From: Euzebya rosea | GTDB taxonomy: Bacteria; Actinomycetota; Nitriliruptoria; Euzebyales; Euzebyaceae | Assembly (NCBI RefSeq): GCF_003073135.1 | Contig: NZ_PGDQ01000018.1 | Span: forward strand, 55,385 to 119,384 | Direction: 5' to 3' | DNA: 64,000 bases | Shown: positions 1 to 8,869 of the stretch, piece by piece | Position numbering within the stretch: position 1 is the stretch's first letter | Layout of the letters: the number at the start of each line of letters is the position of its first letter | Translations under genes and position numbers: made by a program | Notes under the pieces: generated by a model | What the model saw: the letters and a program-made list of their open reading frames with translations, nothing else | The model's database searches: none | Told to the model about the DNA's origin: nothing

Positions 1-548
1 GCGGTGTTGCGCTGCGACAGCGGGGCGGCGACGACCTCGAGGTCGTGCTGCTCGCGCCACGCAGCCGGCATCCATGGCGCCCGGTTCAGCCGCCGCAGGT
101 CCTCGATCGGCAGCCACGGCGTCTCGAGCTCGTCGATCCCGGGGACGTCCCCCGAGGCGTGCAGCACCTGCGGGCCGGTGATGCTGGCCGCGACGACCAT
201 CGCCCACGAGACCCACAGCGCATCGATCAGGCCGTTGACGAGCAGGGGCACCGCGCCCGACCCGGCAGCCACCATCTCCGTTGCCAGGCCCAGCGGGGCG
301 GTCGGGTCACGGAAGGTGTCGGTCTCGCGGATGGCCTCCACGACCACCGACGGGACCTCCTCCACCGCACGTCGCAGGATGTCGGCCGGCACGTCGGACT
401 GCACCGTCACGTCGTCGATGGCCATGCCGTCGGCGATGCCGACCACGTCCAGGGAGACGATGTTGGCGCCGGCGCGGCCGATGGCGCTCGCCACGGCGCT
501 CAGCGCACCTCGTCGATCGGGGAGGGAGAGACGCAGGGCGAATCGCAT
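1..548 (-). CDS. ACT-domain amino acid-binding protein, C-terminus outside window
   Basis: Reading from the ATG at 548, the frame stays open to the left edge, so about 182 residues are visible and the C-terminus is missing. The first 75 or so residues look like an ACT module: a beta strand, the turn LPDRRGALSAVA, then a helix and the strand GANIVSLDVV. ACT domains bind amino acids and usually act as allosteric sensors. After it comes a region with LGLATEMVAAG and a WVSWAMVVAAS segment; no catalytic motif is visible, so it may be a stand-alone regulatory protein of the kind common in actinomycetes. It is divergent from the ferredoxin reductase gene, with 101 bp between the starts. The effector amino acid cannot be told from sequence. 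Confidence 0.75.
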   Translation of the reverse strand, partial: MRFALRLSLPDRRGALSAVASAIGRAGANIVSLDVVGIADGMAIDDVTVQSDVPADILRRAVEEVPSVVVEAIRETDTFRDPTAPLGLATEMVAAGSGAVPLLVNGLIDALWVSWAMVVAASITGPQVLHASGDVPGIDELETPWLPIEDLRRLNRAPWMPAAWREQHDLEVVAAPLSQRNT

Positions 549-583
549 GGGTCCATACCGTACTGATCCCGACGATCCTTCGG

Positions 584-613
584 TTGGGTCCGTGACGTCG
601 GGTGCTCTAGGTT
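584..613 (+). promoter_or_regulatory. Candidate sigma-70-type promoter for the ferredoxin reductase gene
   Basis: TTGGGT (584-589) and TAGGTT (608-613) are separated by 18 bp and lie 36 bp before the ATG at 650. A good ribosome-binding site, AGGAG at 640-644, sits 5 bp from that ATG. The hexamers match the consensus only partly. Confidence 0.35.
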
Positions 614-649
614 CTGCGCAACGCGAGGTAGCGAGCCACAGGAGATGCG

Positions 650-1660
650 ATGACCGACCAGTCCACCGAGTCGACCCCCACCGAGGTCGACCTGCTGATC
701 ATCGGGGCGGGTCCTGCCGGACTCTACGGCGCCTACTACGCCGGGTTCCGTGGGTTCTCCGTGGCCATCATGGACTCCCTGATCGAGCCGGGCGGGCAGG
801 TCAGCGCGATGTACCCGGAGAAGGACATCCTCGACGTGGCGGGCTTCCCGCGCGTCAAGGGGCAGACGCTGGTCGACAACCTCGTCGAGCAGGCCAACCA
901 GTTCGACCCGACGTACTACCTGGGCCACCGTGCCGAGGACATGGACCTGCAGGACGACTACGTCGACGTCACCTCCCACAAGGGCGTGAAGCTGCGCTGC
1001 AAGGCCGTCGTGATCACCGGTGGCATCGGCACGTTCACGCCGCGGCCGCTGCCGGACTCCGACAACTGGGAGGGACGCGGCCTGCAGTACTTCGTCCCCA
1101 AGCTCGACGTGATGCAGGACAAGGACGTCCTGATCGTGGGTGGCGGCGACAGCGCGTTCGACTGGGCGCTCAACCTGCGCGACATCGCCCGCTCCATCAC
1201 CCTCATCCACCGTCGTGACCGGTTCCGTGCCCACGAGACCACCGTCGACGACGTGATGGCCGACGAACGCATCGACGTCCACACCTTCCACGAGGTGGCG
1301 CGGATCAACGGCAACGAGCGCATCGAGTCGGTGGACATCTTCGACAACCGCACCGACGAGAAGCGGACCATCAAGTGCCAGGCCGTCGTGGCGGCGCTCG
1401 GCTTCACCGCCGACCTCGGCCCGCTAAAGCGCTGGGGCCTGGAGCAGGACAAGCGGCAGGTCGTGGTGGACACCTCGATGCACACCAACCTCAACCGGGT
1501 GTTCGCCGCCGGGGACATCACGACCTACGACGGCAAGGTCAAGCTGATCAGCGTCGGCTTCGGCGAGGCCGCGACCGCCGTCAACAACGCCGCCCCCTAC
1601 ATCGACCCCGACAAGGGTGTCTTCCCGGGCCACTCCTCCGACAAGAGCAAGGACCAGTAG
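650..1660 (+). CDS. Ferredoxin--NADP+ reductase, thioredoxin reductase-like type
   Basis: A 336-residue FAD/NAD(P)H oxidoreductase of the YumC (TrxR-like) class, which passes electrons between NADPH and ferredoxin or flavodoxin in the cytoplasm. The FAD dinucleotide-binding motif GAGPAGLYG is at residues 19-27. The NADPH-binding motif GGGDSAFDWAL is near residues 164-174, and the FAD-closing motif FAAGDI is near 285-290. Between the two nucleotide domains there is no CxxC redox pair, which separates this class from true thioredoxin reductases; the GGQVSAMYPEKDI segment is also typical. The length is normal for the family. The ATG at 650 has AGGAG 5 bp upstream. It appears monocistronic, and its electron partner is not in the window. 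Confidence 0.9.
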   Translation: MTDQSTESTPTEVDLLIIGAGPAGLYGAYYAGFRGFSVAIMDSLIEPGGQVSAMYPEKDILDVAGFPRVKGQTLVDNLVEQANQFDPTYYLGHRAEDMDLQDDYVDVTSHKGVKLRCKAVVITGGIGTFTPRPLPDSDNWEGRGLQYFVPKLDVMQDKDVLIVGGGDSAFDWALNLRDIARSITLIHRRDRFRAHETTVDDVMADERIDVHTFHEVARINGNERIESVDIFDNRTDEKRTIKCQAVVAALGFTADLGPLKRWGLEQDKRQVVVDTSMHTNLNRVFAAGDITTYDGKVKLISVGFGEAATAVNNAAPYIDPDKGVFPGHSSDKSKDQ

Positions 1661-1674
1661 CCCGTCCGGACGGG
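1661..1674 (+). terminator. Perfect palindrome after the ferredoxin reductase stop
   Basis: CCCGTCCGGACGGG directly follows the TAG at 1660. It is a perfect 14-bp palindrome followed by TCTCGT. It could be a weak terminator stem or a protein-binding dyad; there is no real T-run. Confidence 0.25.
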
Positions 1675-1743
1675 TCTCGTGTGGTGCAGTCCAACGGGTT
1701 CGTGACAGGCCTGTGGACGGGGAAGGCCTCAAGTTCGCCGTGT

Positions 1744-1767
1744 CGTTACCGTTCATACGAGTAACGG
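1744..1767 (+). promoter_or_regulatory. Inverted repeat upstream of the SGNH hydrolase gene
   Basis: CGTTAC (1744-1749) and GTAACG (1761-1766) form a 6-bp inverted repeat with 11 bp between arms; a nested pair CCGTT/AACGG overlaps it. It ends about 22 bp before the ATG at 1789 and is one of few AT-containing patches here, so it could be an operator or part of the core promoter. Confidence 0.3.
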
Positions 1768-1788
1768 CAACCACACCGAGGAGGCGAC

Positions 1789-2721
1789 ATGGTCAGGGCA
1801 CCCCGCGTACCGCAGGGCAGCCTGACCGCACTGGCCGTGGGCGCCGTCGTCGCCGTCCCGAGCACCTTCGGGCTGCTGATCAGCCGGCAGGTCCGCCGCA
1901 TCCGCGCACACGCGATGCTCCCCCGGCCCGACTACACCGTCGACATCACCGTGCAGCCGCCCTGGGTCCAGGGCGACCCGCTGCGGGTGACGTTCCTGGG
2001 CGACTCCCTCGTCGAGGGCGTCGGCGCTCCCCGGGCCAGCCAGTCGTTGCCGGCCCAAGCCGCCTACCGGCTGGCCGCCCACCTGGGTCGGCCGATCCGG
2101 ATGCGCAGCTACGGCATCGCCTCGAGCAAGGTCGAGGACGTCATCCGTGACCAGGTCCCCCAGCTGGACCACGACACCGACCTGGTCATCGTGCTGATCG
2201 GGGCCAACGACGCCACCGGCGGGACCCCACCGTGGGAGTTCGCCCGTCGCATCGAGGCCCTGACCGTGCTGGCCCACGAGCGGACCGGCGGTGCCCCCGT
2301 GGTCTTCACCGGCCTGCCCCCCGTCGGCTCGGCCCCGCTGCTGACGATGCCGCTGCGCGAGCTCGCCTCGGCGATGGGCGACACGCTGCACACCATCCAG
2401 CGTCGGCTGGCCCAGCGGCTGCCCCAGGCCCGCTACATCGACATCCGGTGCGAGGTCGGCGACACCCTCCGTCGACGCGGCAAGGAGCTCTTCGCCGCCG
2501 ACAACTACCACCCCAACCCCGCGGGTTACGCCCTGCTGGGCGAAGCGGTGGCCCGGTCGCTCACCGCGATGCTGCACGACGAGCGGCCGGTCCACGCCGC
2601 GACGTTCACCCAGGCCGAGCTGGACGCCATCCACCGGTCGGCATGGGAGGAGCTGGCCGCGCTGCCGGGCATCACGGCCGAGGACGTACCCCCGGCCCCG
2701 TCCGTGGCCGCAGCAGCCTAG
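1789..2721 (+). CDS. SGNH/GDSL-family hydrolase, probably membrane-anchored
   Basis: A 310-residue esterase or lipase of the SGNH fold. The catalytic serine lies in GDSLVEG (about residues 70-76), the oxyanion Asn in GAND (about 138-141), and the catalytic Asp/His pair in DNYHPNP (about 238-244), so blocks I, III and V are present. Residues 8-30 (LTALAVGAVVAVPSTFGLL) are hydrophobic and followed by basic residues, giving an N-terminal anchor or uncleaved signal. GAGGAGG sits 5 bp before the ATG, which fixes the start. The substrate is unknown; acyl esters of lipids, glycans or wall polymers are all possible. The gene converges with the coiled-coil gene, leaving 18 bp between stops. Confidence 0.85.
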   Translation: MVRAPRVPQGSLTALAVGAVVAVPSTFGLLISRQVRRIRAHAMLPRPDYTVDITVQPPWVQGDPLRVTFLGDSLVEGVGAPRASQSLPAQAAYRLAAHLGRPIRMRSYGIASSKVEDVIRDQVPQLDHDTDLVIVLIGANDATGGTPPWEFARRIEALTVLAHERTGGAPVVFTGLPPVGSAPLLTMPLRELASAMGDTLHTIQRRLAQRLPQARYIDIRCEVGDTLRRRGKELFAADNYHPNPAGYALLGEAVARSLTAMLHDERPVHAATFTQAELDAIHRSAWEELAALPGITAEDVPPAPSVAAAA

Positions 2722-2739
2722 GCGCCTCGGCCGGCCCCC

Positions 2740-5700
2740 CTACCGCGGGGGCGGAACGTGGGGCACGGCACCCGGGGGCGGCGTCGGCGGCTCTGGGCGT
2801 GTCGTCGGGGGCGGCGGGACGTCCCGCAACGCCGTGGCGCGGACGATCGCGTCCTCCAGCGCCTCCCGTCCCTGCTCTGCGGCGACCGCTGCGTCCTCCA
2901 GCCGGTGGGCGACCATCGACAGGTCGTGCAGCAGCTGCTCTGCGCGCTTGGCGGAGTCGCCCATCTGGGCGGCGACCTGCTGGGCCAGCGACGCGGCGAC
3001 GTCCTGTTCCTCACGCAGGTTGCGGTTGGCCGCCGAGACCAGCTGGGCGGCGTCGCGGACGGTCTGCTCCATCCGCTCGACCTGCTCCTCCCGCTTCTGC
3101 AGCAGCTGGGTGCGCTCGCTGAGCGACCGCTCCACGGTCTCGGCGGTCTGGGCCAGCTTCTCGTGATGCCCGACTGATCGGTTGAGCTGCGCCGCCAGCG
3201 GGGTCACGGCGGCCTCGACGTGGTCGGTGAGGGTGGCCTGCAGCTGCCCGATGAGGTCCTTCAGCTCGGCACGGGCAGATGAGGACTCGGCCTCGACGCG
3301 GCTGGCGGTGGCGTCGGCAGCGTCCTGCAGGGTGACCATCTCGGCGGTGATCCCGCTGACGGCCTCCTCGACGGTGCGGGCTGCCCACGTGACGGCGGTG
3401 CTCAGCTGGTCGGTGTCGCGGGAGATCGCCGTCGTCGCCGTGCGGACGGCCTCGTCGACGGCGTCGGCCAGCTGGGCGGCGATGCGGTCCTGCTGCTCGA
3501 CGCTGCGCTGGGTGGCGGCGTCGGCCTCGGCGGCCAGGCGTTCGGTGATGTCGTGCAGCCGGTCGGCGCTGCGGGCGGCCTGCGTACCGGCGTTGGCCGC
3601 GGCAGCTGCGGCGGACTCGATGCGCTCGCCCGTCTGGCCCAGCTCGCGGGTCCGGTCCTCGATCTGGGCGGCCAGCCGCTCGCCGGCGTCGGCGACGCGG
3701 GCCACATGGGCGGCGGCGTCGTCGGCGGCCCGCTGGCCGATCGTGGCGGCCCGGTCGCCCATGTCGGTGATGGCGGTGGCCGAGGCGGTCAGCAGCCGCT
3801 GGACGGCGGTCTCGGCCCCGTCGGTGACGCGGGTCGCGTGGGTGGTGACGGCGGCGGTCAGCCGCTCCTCCACGTGGTCGGCCGTCGCGGTCAGCCGGGT
3901 GGTGGACTCGCCGGTGCTGGTCTGCAGCCGCTGGACGAGCTCGCCGGCGTCGGCGATGACCCGTGACAGGGCCGCCTCGCCGGTGCGTTCGATCCGGGTG
4001 GCGGCGCCGCTGGTGGCCTGCTCGAGGCGGTCGGCGGCACCGGTCAGGCGGTCGTTGAGGTCGGCGGTCGCGACGCCGACGCTGCGGACCCCGTCCTCCA
4101 CGCCGGTGCCGATCTGGTCGACCGCGGCCTGGACGGCCTCGGTCAGCCGGGCCAGCTGGCGGTCGGCGGTGTCGTTGAGCCGCTGCTCGGCGTTGGTGAC
4201 CGCCGTCTCCGCGCGGCTGCCGATGGCGTCGACGACGCGTTCGACGACGGTGCTGGCCTCGCCGATGCGCTTGGCCGCCTCGACCCCGGCGCTGCTGACC
4301 CCCTCGACGGTCTGCCGGCCGGTGGCTGCGAGCTCCGACTGCGCCCGTTCCATCGCGGCATGCAGGTCCGTGGCCGCCCGGCCCGAGGCGTCCTCGTGGC
4401 GGCTCGTCACCGTGTCGATGCGGGTGACGGCGGAGCGGACCGCGTCGGTGATGGCCTGGACCTGCGCACCCGCGCCGCTGTTCATCGCCTCGACGGCGGC
4501 GTTGGCGGACACGTCGAAGCGGGTCAGCCCGTCGGCCAGCTCGCCGACGAGGCGATCGGTGGACTCGGTGATCGCGGCGACGCTCTTGGTCCCAGACTGC
4601 GCGATCCGGTTGGCGATGCTGCCGCCGGACTGGTCGGCCGCGGTCGTCGCGGCCTCCATGCGCTCCACGGCGGACCGCACGGCCAGGCTAAGGCGTTCGC
4701 TGGTCCGCTCGACCTCGCGGGTCATGGCGTCGCTGACGCCCTGCGCGGACGCCACGATCGCCTCGCCGGCGTCGGCGGCGGCACGGGCGGCCGCGTCCTT
4801 CAGCGACGCGGTGGCGACGTCGACCTGGCTGCCGGTCTCGGCCAGCGCATCGCGGAGCTGTCCGGTCGCGGCCGTCGACGCCTGCTCGGTGGCGCTGGTG
4901 GCCTGCTCCAGGCGCTGGACCGCTTCGACGATGGCGATGTCGAGGCGTTCGGTGGACGCTCCCACCTCGTCCGCCAGGCGTTCGGTCAACCCGTTCGCCT
5001 GCGCAGCGATGGTGTCGGCGGCCTCGCGGGCCGCCTGGGCGGTCACGCGGGCCAGCTCGTCGCGGGCGTTGGACAGGCTGCGGGCCGAGGACTCGGCTGC
5101 GGTGCTGACCAACCCCTCGATGCGGGCGGCCACCTCGGCGTTGTCTCGGGCGGCCACCTCGATGGCGCGGCTGGCGTCGGCCGCCGCGTCGTGCAGGGTG
5201 GAGGTCGACTCCTGCAGGGTGCTGACGGCCTCGGCGACGCTCCCCTGGATGCCGGCCGACGAGTCGTCGGTCGCGGTCCGGTAGACCTCGGCGGCGACCT
5301 CCAGGCGGTCGACGAGGTTCGCAGCTGCCTCGGCCAGCCGGTCGGCCACCTCGGTGGTCCGCGTGTGCAGCGTGCCGAGGTCCTCGGAGGCGAGGACCTG
5401 CAGCTGCTCGGCCACGCCGGCGACGGACATGTCGAGCTGGTCGGCGATGCCGCGGACGAGGGCGGTGGTGTCGGCGACCTGCTGGGCCAGGCGCTCCTCG
5501 ACCTGCCGGACGACGTCGTCGCCGGTGTCCCTGACCGCCCCGGCGTGGGTGGCTGCCGCGGTCTGGACCGCGACCTCCAGCCGCTCCACGGCGGCACGGG
5601 TCGCGTCGTCGAGCCGCTGGACGGACCCGACGCCGGCAGCGCTGACCCGTTCGGCGGCGTCCTCGGCCTCGGTCAGCAGCGACTCGGTGACCGTCAGCAG

Positions 5701-5793
5701 CTGCTGGGTGGCGTCACGGTTGGCGTCCACGCCCTGCAGGATGGCGAGGACGGCTTCGCGGATGGGATCGTCGGAAGAGGAGGAGTCGGCCAT
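2740..5793 (-). CDS. Very long Ala-rich coiled-coil protein
   Basis: A 1,017-residue protein made almost wholly of Ala/Glu/Arg/Thr-rich helix. I recognise no enzyme motif, signal peptide or membrane span. Related segments of about 22-35 residues recur, each shaped like ERL(D/S)xAVxxAVxRLExAT and followed by an Ala/Thr-rich spacer, reminiscent of apolipoprotein-like or chemoreceptor helical repeats. The C-terminal 30 residues are Pro-rich (PPPPTTRPEPPTPPPG). I place the start at the ATG at 5793 (MADSSSS) because the longer open frame would run through the stop of the upstream protease gene. The gene follows that gene by 8 bp, so the two probably form an operon. It could be a cytoskeletal scaffold, spacer or partitioning filament; function unknown. 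The name rests only on composition and heptad-like pattern. Confidence 0.75.
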   Translation of the reverse strand: MADSSSSDDPIREAVLAILQGVDANRDATQQLLTVTESLLTEAEDAAERVSAAGVGSVQRLDDATRAAVERLEVAVQTAAATHAGAVRDTGDDVVRQVEERLAQQVADTTALVRGIADQLDMSVAGVAEQLQVLASEDLGTLHTRTTEVADRLAEAAANLVDRLEVAAEVYRTATDDSSAGIQGSVAEAVSTLQESTSTLHDAAADASRAIEVAARDNAEVAARIEGLVSTAAESSARSLSNARDELARVTAQAAREAADTIAAQANGLTERLADEVGASTERLDIAIVEAVQRLEQATSATEQASTAATGQLRDALAETGSQVDVATASLKDAAARAAADAGEAIVASAQGVSDAMTREVERTSERLSLAVRSAVERMEAATTAADQSGGSIANRIAQSGTKSVAAITESTDRLVGELADGLTRFDVSANAAVEAMNSGAGAQVQAITDAVRSAVTRIDTVTSRHEDASGRAATDLHAAMERAQSELAATGRQTVEGVSSAGVEAAKRIGEASTVVERVVDAIGSRAETAVTNAEQRLNDTADRQLARLTEAVQAAVDQIGTGVEDGVRSVGVATADLNDRLTGAADRLEQATSGAATRIERTGEAALSRVIADAGELVQRLQTSTGESTTRLTATADHVEERLTAAVTTHATRVTDGAETAVQRLLTASATAITDMGDRAATIGQRAADDAAAHVARVADAGERLAAQIEDRTRELGQTGERIESAAAAAANAGTQAARSADRLHDITERLAAEADAATQRSVEQQDRIAAQLADAVDEAVRTATTAISRDTDQLSTAVTWAARTVEEAVSGITAEMVTLQDAADATASRVEAESSSARAELKDLIGQLQATLTDHVEAAVTPLAAQLNRSVGHHEKLAQTAETVERSLSERTQLLQKREEQVERMEQTVRDAAQLVSAANRNLREEQDVAASLAQQVAAQMGDSAKRAEQLLHDLSMVAHRLEDAAVAAEQGREALEDAIVRATALRDVPPPPTTRPEPPTPPPGAVPHVPPPR

Positions 5794-5801
5794 CGTGGGG
5801 A

Positions 5802-6677
5802 TCAGAGGTCTCCGCTGAAGGTGTCGCAGGCGTTCACGTCGCCGGTCTCGAAGCCGGTGTTGAACCAGCTGATCCGCTGCTCGGAGGATCCGTGGGTCCA
5901 CGTCTCGGGGTTCACCGGTGCGCCGGCGCTCGACTGGATGGCGTCGTCGCCGACCGCGGCGGCGGCGCCGAGGCCCTCCTCGAGGTCACCGGGTGACAGC
6001 GCGTCGCGTCCGTAGGCGGAGTGGGCCCACACGCCGGACAGGCAGTCGGCCTGCAGCTCGAGCCGGATGGACAGGTCGTTGGCCTCCGCCTGTGAGGCGC
6101 CCTGCTGCTGGCTGCGGACCTGGTCGGAGATGCCGAGCACGTTCTGGACGTGGTGGGCGATCTCGTGGGCGATCACGTAGGCCTGCGCGAAGTCGCCGGG
6201 GGCGCCGAAGCGGGTGGCCAGGTCCTCGAAGAACGACAGGTCGATGTAGACCTTCTGGTCCGCCGGGCAGTAGAAGGGCCCGATGGCCGCCTGGCCGTAG
6301 CCGCACCCGGCGGTGTCGGTGCCGCGGGTGTAGAGGACGAGGGTGGAGCGGTCGTAGGTGCGGCCGGCATCGGCGAAGCTGGCCTCCCAGAAGTTCTGGA
6401 CGTCGTCGAGCACGAAGGACACGAACTCGTCCTGCTCGCTGACGGTGTCGGGTGCCTGCGCCTGGACGTTCTCCTGCGGTGGTGCGGCCGGGGCGGCCAC
6501 GTCGAGCTGCTCGAGGATCGCGCCGAGGTCGCCGCCGCCCCCACCGGTGAGCAGGCTGAAGATCAGGACGACGACGCCGATCAGCCCGCCACCACCGGCG
6601 ATCGTGCCGGTCGAGACACGCTGTCCACGCCTGTCCTCGATATCGGACGACATCCCTCGCCCGCGTTGCCATCGCAT
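5802..6677 (-). CDS. ypfJ: Neutral zinc metallopeptidase, YpfJ family
   Basis: A 291-residue protein with the family's opening pattern (MRW near the start, then EDRRG), one transmembrane segment at about residues 27-44 (GGGLIGVVVLIFSLL), a low-complexity stretch, and an extracytoplasmic zinc peptidase domain. The zinc motif HEIAHH is at about 170-175 and a downstream acidic ligand region reads LELQADCLSGVW. The ORIENTATION is N-in with the catalytic part outside. The longer open frame starting near 6968 lacks homology before the MRW, so the ATG at 6677 is chosen. Physiological substrates of this family are unknown. It is co-oriented with and 8 bp ahead of the coiled-coil gene, and divergent from the amidase gene, with which it shares a 64-bp promoter region. 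Confidence 0.88.
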   Translation of the reverse strand: MRWQRGRGMSSDIEDRRGQRVSTGTIAGGGGLIGVVVLIFSLLTGGGGGDLGAILEQLDVAAPAAPPQENVQAQAPDTVSEQDEFVSFVLDDVQNFWEASFADAGRTYDRSTLVLYTRGTDTAGCGYGQAAIGPFYCPADQKVYIDLSFFEDLATRFGAPGDFAQAYVIAHEIAHHVQNVLGISDQVRSQQQGASQAEANDLSIRLELQADCLSGVWAHSAYGRDALSPGDLEEGLGAAAAVGDDAIQSSAGAPVNPETWTHGSSEQRISWFNTGFETGDVNACDTFSGDL

Positions 6678-6741
6678 GTTCGTCCACTCCCGGTTCGTTG
6701 ACCTCGACACTGTAGTGGGCTGTCCCCGTATCGTGGCATCG

Positions 6742-7764
6742 GTGCGCCTCGACCCACACCCTGTCCGCCCCACCCGCCGACGCCTGCTGCAGCTGTTCGC
6801 TGCCGGCGTTGGCGTGAGCGTGTTCGGGACGCGTCCGGTCATGGCGGCCCAGCCGACGATCCGTCCCCGGTCGGCGTGGGGTGCCGACCTGCCGCCGCAG
6901 GGGCCGCTGGAGGCCGAGGCACCCGGGGACGTCCGCTTCCTGCTGGTGCACCACACGGCCTCCGGCAACCGCTACGACCCGGGTGACGTGGCGGGGATGA
7001 TCCGGTCGTTCCACCGCACCCACACCGGTCCGGACAAGAGGTGGCCCGACGTGGCCTACAACTTCTTCGTCGATCGGTTCGGGACGATCTGGGAGGGGCG
7101 AGAGGGGTCGCTCGACCTGCCGATCAAGGGGTCGGCGACGGGCGGCAGCCAGGGGTTCGCCCAGCTGTGCTGCTTCATCGGCAACCACGAGGAGGAGCCC
7201 CCGACCGCCGAGGCGGAGGAGGCGATGATCGGCCTGCTGGCGTGGCTGGCCGGCCGGTACGGCATCGACCCGCAGGGCCGCACGGAGTTCGTGTCGCGGG
7301 GCTCCAACCGCCATCCGGCCGGGACCACGGTCGTGACCCCCACGATCGCTCCGCACCGTGAGATGAGCCAGACGGTCTGTCCGGGCCGCTTCGGGATCGA
7401 GCTCGTCAGCCGGCTGCCGGTCCTGGTGGCCGCGCGTGCTGCGGGGATCGGCCAGCAGCCAGCGCCGGTGGCGACCGTCGCACCGACGCCGCTGGCCGCG
7501 CCGTCGACCAGCGTCCCACCCACCGAGGAGGCCGTGGCCGAGAGTGCCCCGGTGGCCGTGCCCCCGACTGCGACCCCCGACGCGGCGGCGTTGTCCCTGC
7601 CTGCCGTACCGGCCGCTGCGCTGCACGGCAAGGCGGTGCTGGGTGCTGACGTGAAGGTGTACGGGGCGGCGGGTGCGGGCCAGCTGCGGCTGACCGCGGC
7701 CGGCCTGCTGGCTGCCGTCAGCACAGCCACGGCGGTGGTCATCCGTCGCCGTGGGCTGCGCTGA
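6742..7764 (+). CDS. Tat-exported N-acetylmuramoyl-L-alanine amidase / PGRP-type, C-terminal anchor
   Basis: About 340 residues. The N-terminus carries a twin-arginine signal (RRRLLQLFAAGVGVSVFG), so the folded protein is likely exported by Tat. The amidase_2/PGRP domain follows, with LLVHHTASGN (first zinc His near residue 69), YNFFVDRFGTIWEGR, and HREMSQTVCPG near 205-215 carrying the last His and Cys ligands. It should cut the amide bond between N-acetylmuramic acid and the stem peptide. An Ala/Pro/Thr-rich linker leads to a C-terminal hydrophobic segment (LTAAGLLAAVSTATAVVI) and a basic tail, like a sortase-type or membrane anchor, but I see no LPxTG. The start is a GTG at 6742; GTG 6733 or ATG 6676 in the same frame are alternatives. 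Confidence 0.85.
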   Translation: MRLDPHPVRPTRRRLLQLFAAGVGVSVFGTRPVMAAQPTIRPRSAWGADLPPQGPLEAEAPGDVRFLLVHHTASGNRYDPGDVAGMIRSFHRTHTGPDKRWPDVAYNFFVDRFGTIWEGREGSLDLPIKGSATGGSQGFAQLCCFIGNHEEEPPTAEAEEAMIGLLAWLAGRYGIDPQGRTEFVSRGSNRHPAGTTVVTPTIAPHREMSQTVCPGRFGIELVSRLPVLVAARAAGIGQQPAPVATVAPTPLAAPSTSVPPTEEAVAESAPVAVPPTATPDAAALSLPAVPAAALHGKAVLGADVKVYGAAGAGQLRLTAAGLLAAVSTATAVVIRRRGLR

Positions 7765-7798
7765 CGGGTACCCGCTCATCCGCGCGGCGGCGCTTGGA

Positions 7799-8869
7799 TC
7801 ACGCGGCGTCCTCGGGGCCGCGACGCCGGCGCAGGACCAGGGTGATGCACCCGCCCATCATCCCGATGCCTGCGGTCATCATGGCCAGCGGCCACGCGAT
7901 GGCGACCGGCACCCACTCGAGGATCGCCTGGGGGACGAAGACCAGCCCGGCGAACCCGGCCCAGACCCAGTGACGGGTCGTCGTCAGGGTGATGGCGGCG
8001 CCCACGAGGACGACAGCGGTCAGCAGGCCGAGCAGCGGACCGGCGGTGCTGGCGTCGGCGACGACGGCCTGCGCTGCTGAGCAGGCCGCCAGGGCCCCGA
8101 GCGACAGGGGGGCCAGCTCCCGCAGACGAGGCACGGCGATGCCAGCGGTGACCCAGACGATCCCGACGGTCCAGATGGCGGTGGCCCGTGCGGCGTCGCC
8201 GCCGCCGGCAAGGCCCACACCACCGAAGACGGCGACCAACCCACCGAGGAAGGCCAGGGCGCCGAAGAACCCGCGGTCGGTGCGTCGCCACAGGGCGGTG
8301 GCCGCGGCCGCCGCGGTCCCGCCGGCGGCCAGCAGGCCCGCGTCCGCCCCGAGCCCGGCGACCCGATCGAGCAGGATGTAGGAGGTCAGGGTCCCGGTCA
8401 CCCCGGCCATCAGCCACAGGGTGGTCGAGAGGCGGGCGGCGATGCGGTCCGCTGCCCCGACGAACCCGGCGGCGGTCGACAGCGCGACGGTCGCCAGGGC
8501 GAGGAGGAGGGTCTGGGCGCCGCCGCCGAGGTCGGTCCACACGTCGCCGAGCTCGTAGAGCACCGCGAGGGTGGTCAGGATCCCGCCGCCGTAGCCGAGG
8601 GCCTCCGCCGCCGGGCTCAGCACGGACGGCTCCCGTGGTGTCGGGGCCGGCCCGGGGTGGGGGCCGTTGAGCGGGTACCCACCACCACCGGCGCGATCGG
8701 GGCCTGCGTCGCCCATGGCCGAGGGAGGCCCCGATCGTGCCGGTTGGGACCAGGCGGGATGACCGGACGGGCCGGGGCCCGGCGGGTAGGGGGACGGGCC
8801 CGGTCGAGCGGTCGTGGGGCCCTGCGGGGGTCCGGGAGGGGTGGGGGCGGTGGGGCGAGGTGTCGTCAT
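7799..8869 (-). CDS. Multi-span membrane protein with disordered Pro-rich N-terminus
   Basis: A 356-residue protein. The first 90 or so residues are Pro/Gly-rich and probably disordered and cytoplasmic; the rest forms about ten hydrophobic segments separated by short loops, ending in a basic tail (LRRRRGPEDAA). The ATG at 8869 is preferred over an in-frame ATG at 8926 because GGTGAG lies 5-6 bp upstream of it. The arrangement resembles actinobacterial DUF2157-like or uncharacterised membrane proteins, but I do not recognise a family with certainty and see no transport or catalytic motif. It lies downstream of hrpB on the same strand, with 142 bp between, and converges on the amidase gene. Confidence 0.7.
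   Translation of the reverse strand: MTTPRPTAPTPPGPPQGPTTARPGPSPYPPGPGPSGHPAWSQPARSGPPSAMGDAGPDRAGGGGYPLNGPHPGPAPTPREPSVLSPAAEALGYGGGILTTLAVLYELGDVWTDLGGGAQTLLLALATVALSTAAGFVGAADRIAARLSTTLWLMAGVTGTLTSYILLDRVAGLGADAGLLAAGGTAAAAATALWRRTDRGFFGALAFLGGLVAVFGGVGLAGGGDAARATAIWTVGIVWVTAGIAVPRLRELAPLSLGALAACSAAQAVVADASTAGPLLGLLTAVVLVGAAITLTTTRHWVWAGFAGLVFVPQAILEWVPVAIAWPLAMMTAGIGMMGGCITLVLRRRRGPEDAA

Noticed and set aside
500..1291. 263-codon minus-strand frame over the ferredoxin reductase gene
   Set aside because: Shadow of the reductase gene; the true minus-strand gene begins at 548.
3182..5284. A 700-codon plus-strand frame rich in Ser/Ala/Arg/Thr
   Set aside because: Antisense to the coiled-coil gene; its Ser-Ala repeats are what the reverse of Ala/Glu/Thr-rich codons yields.
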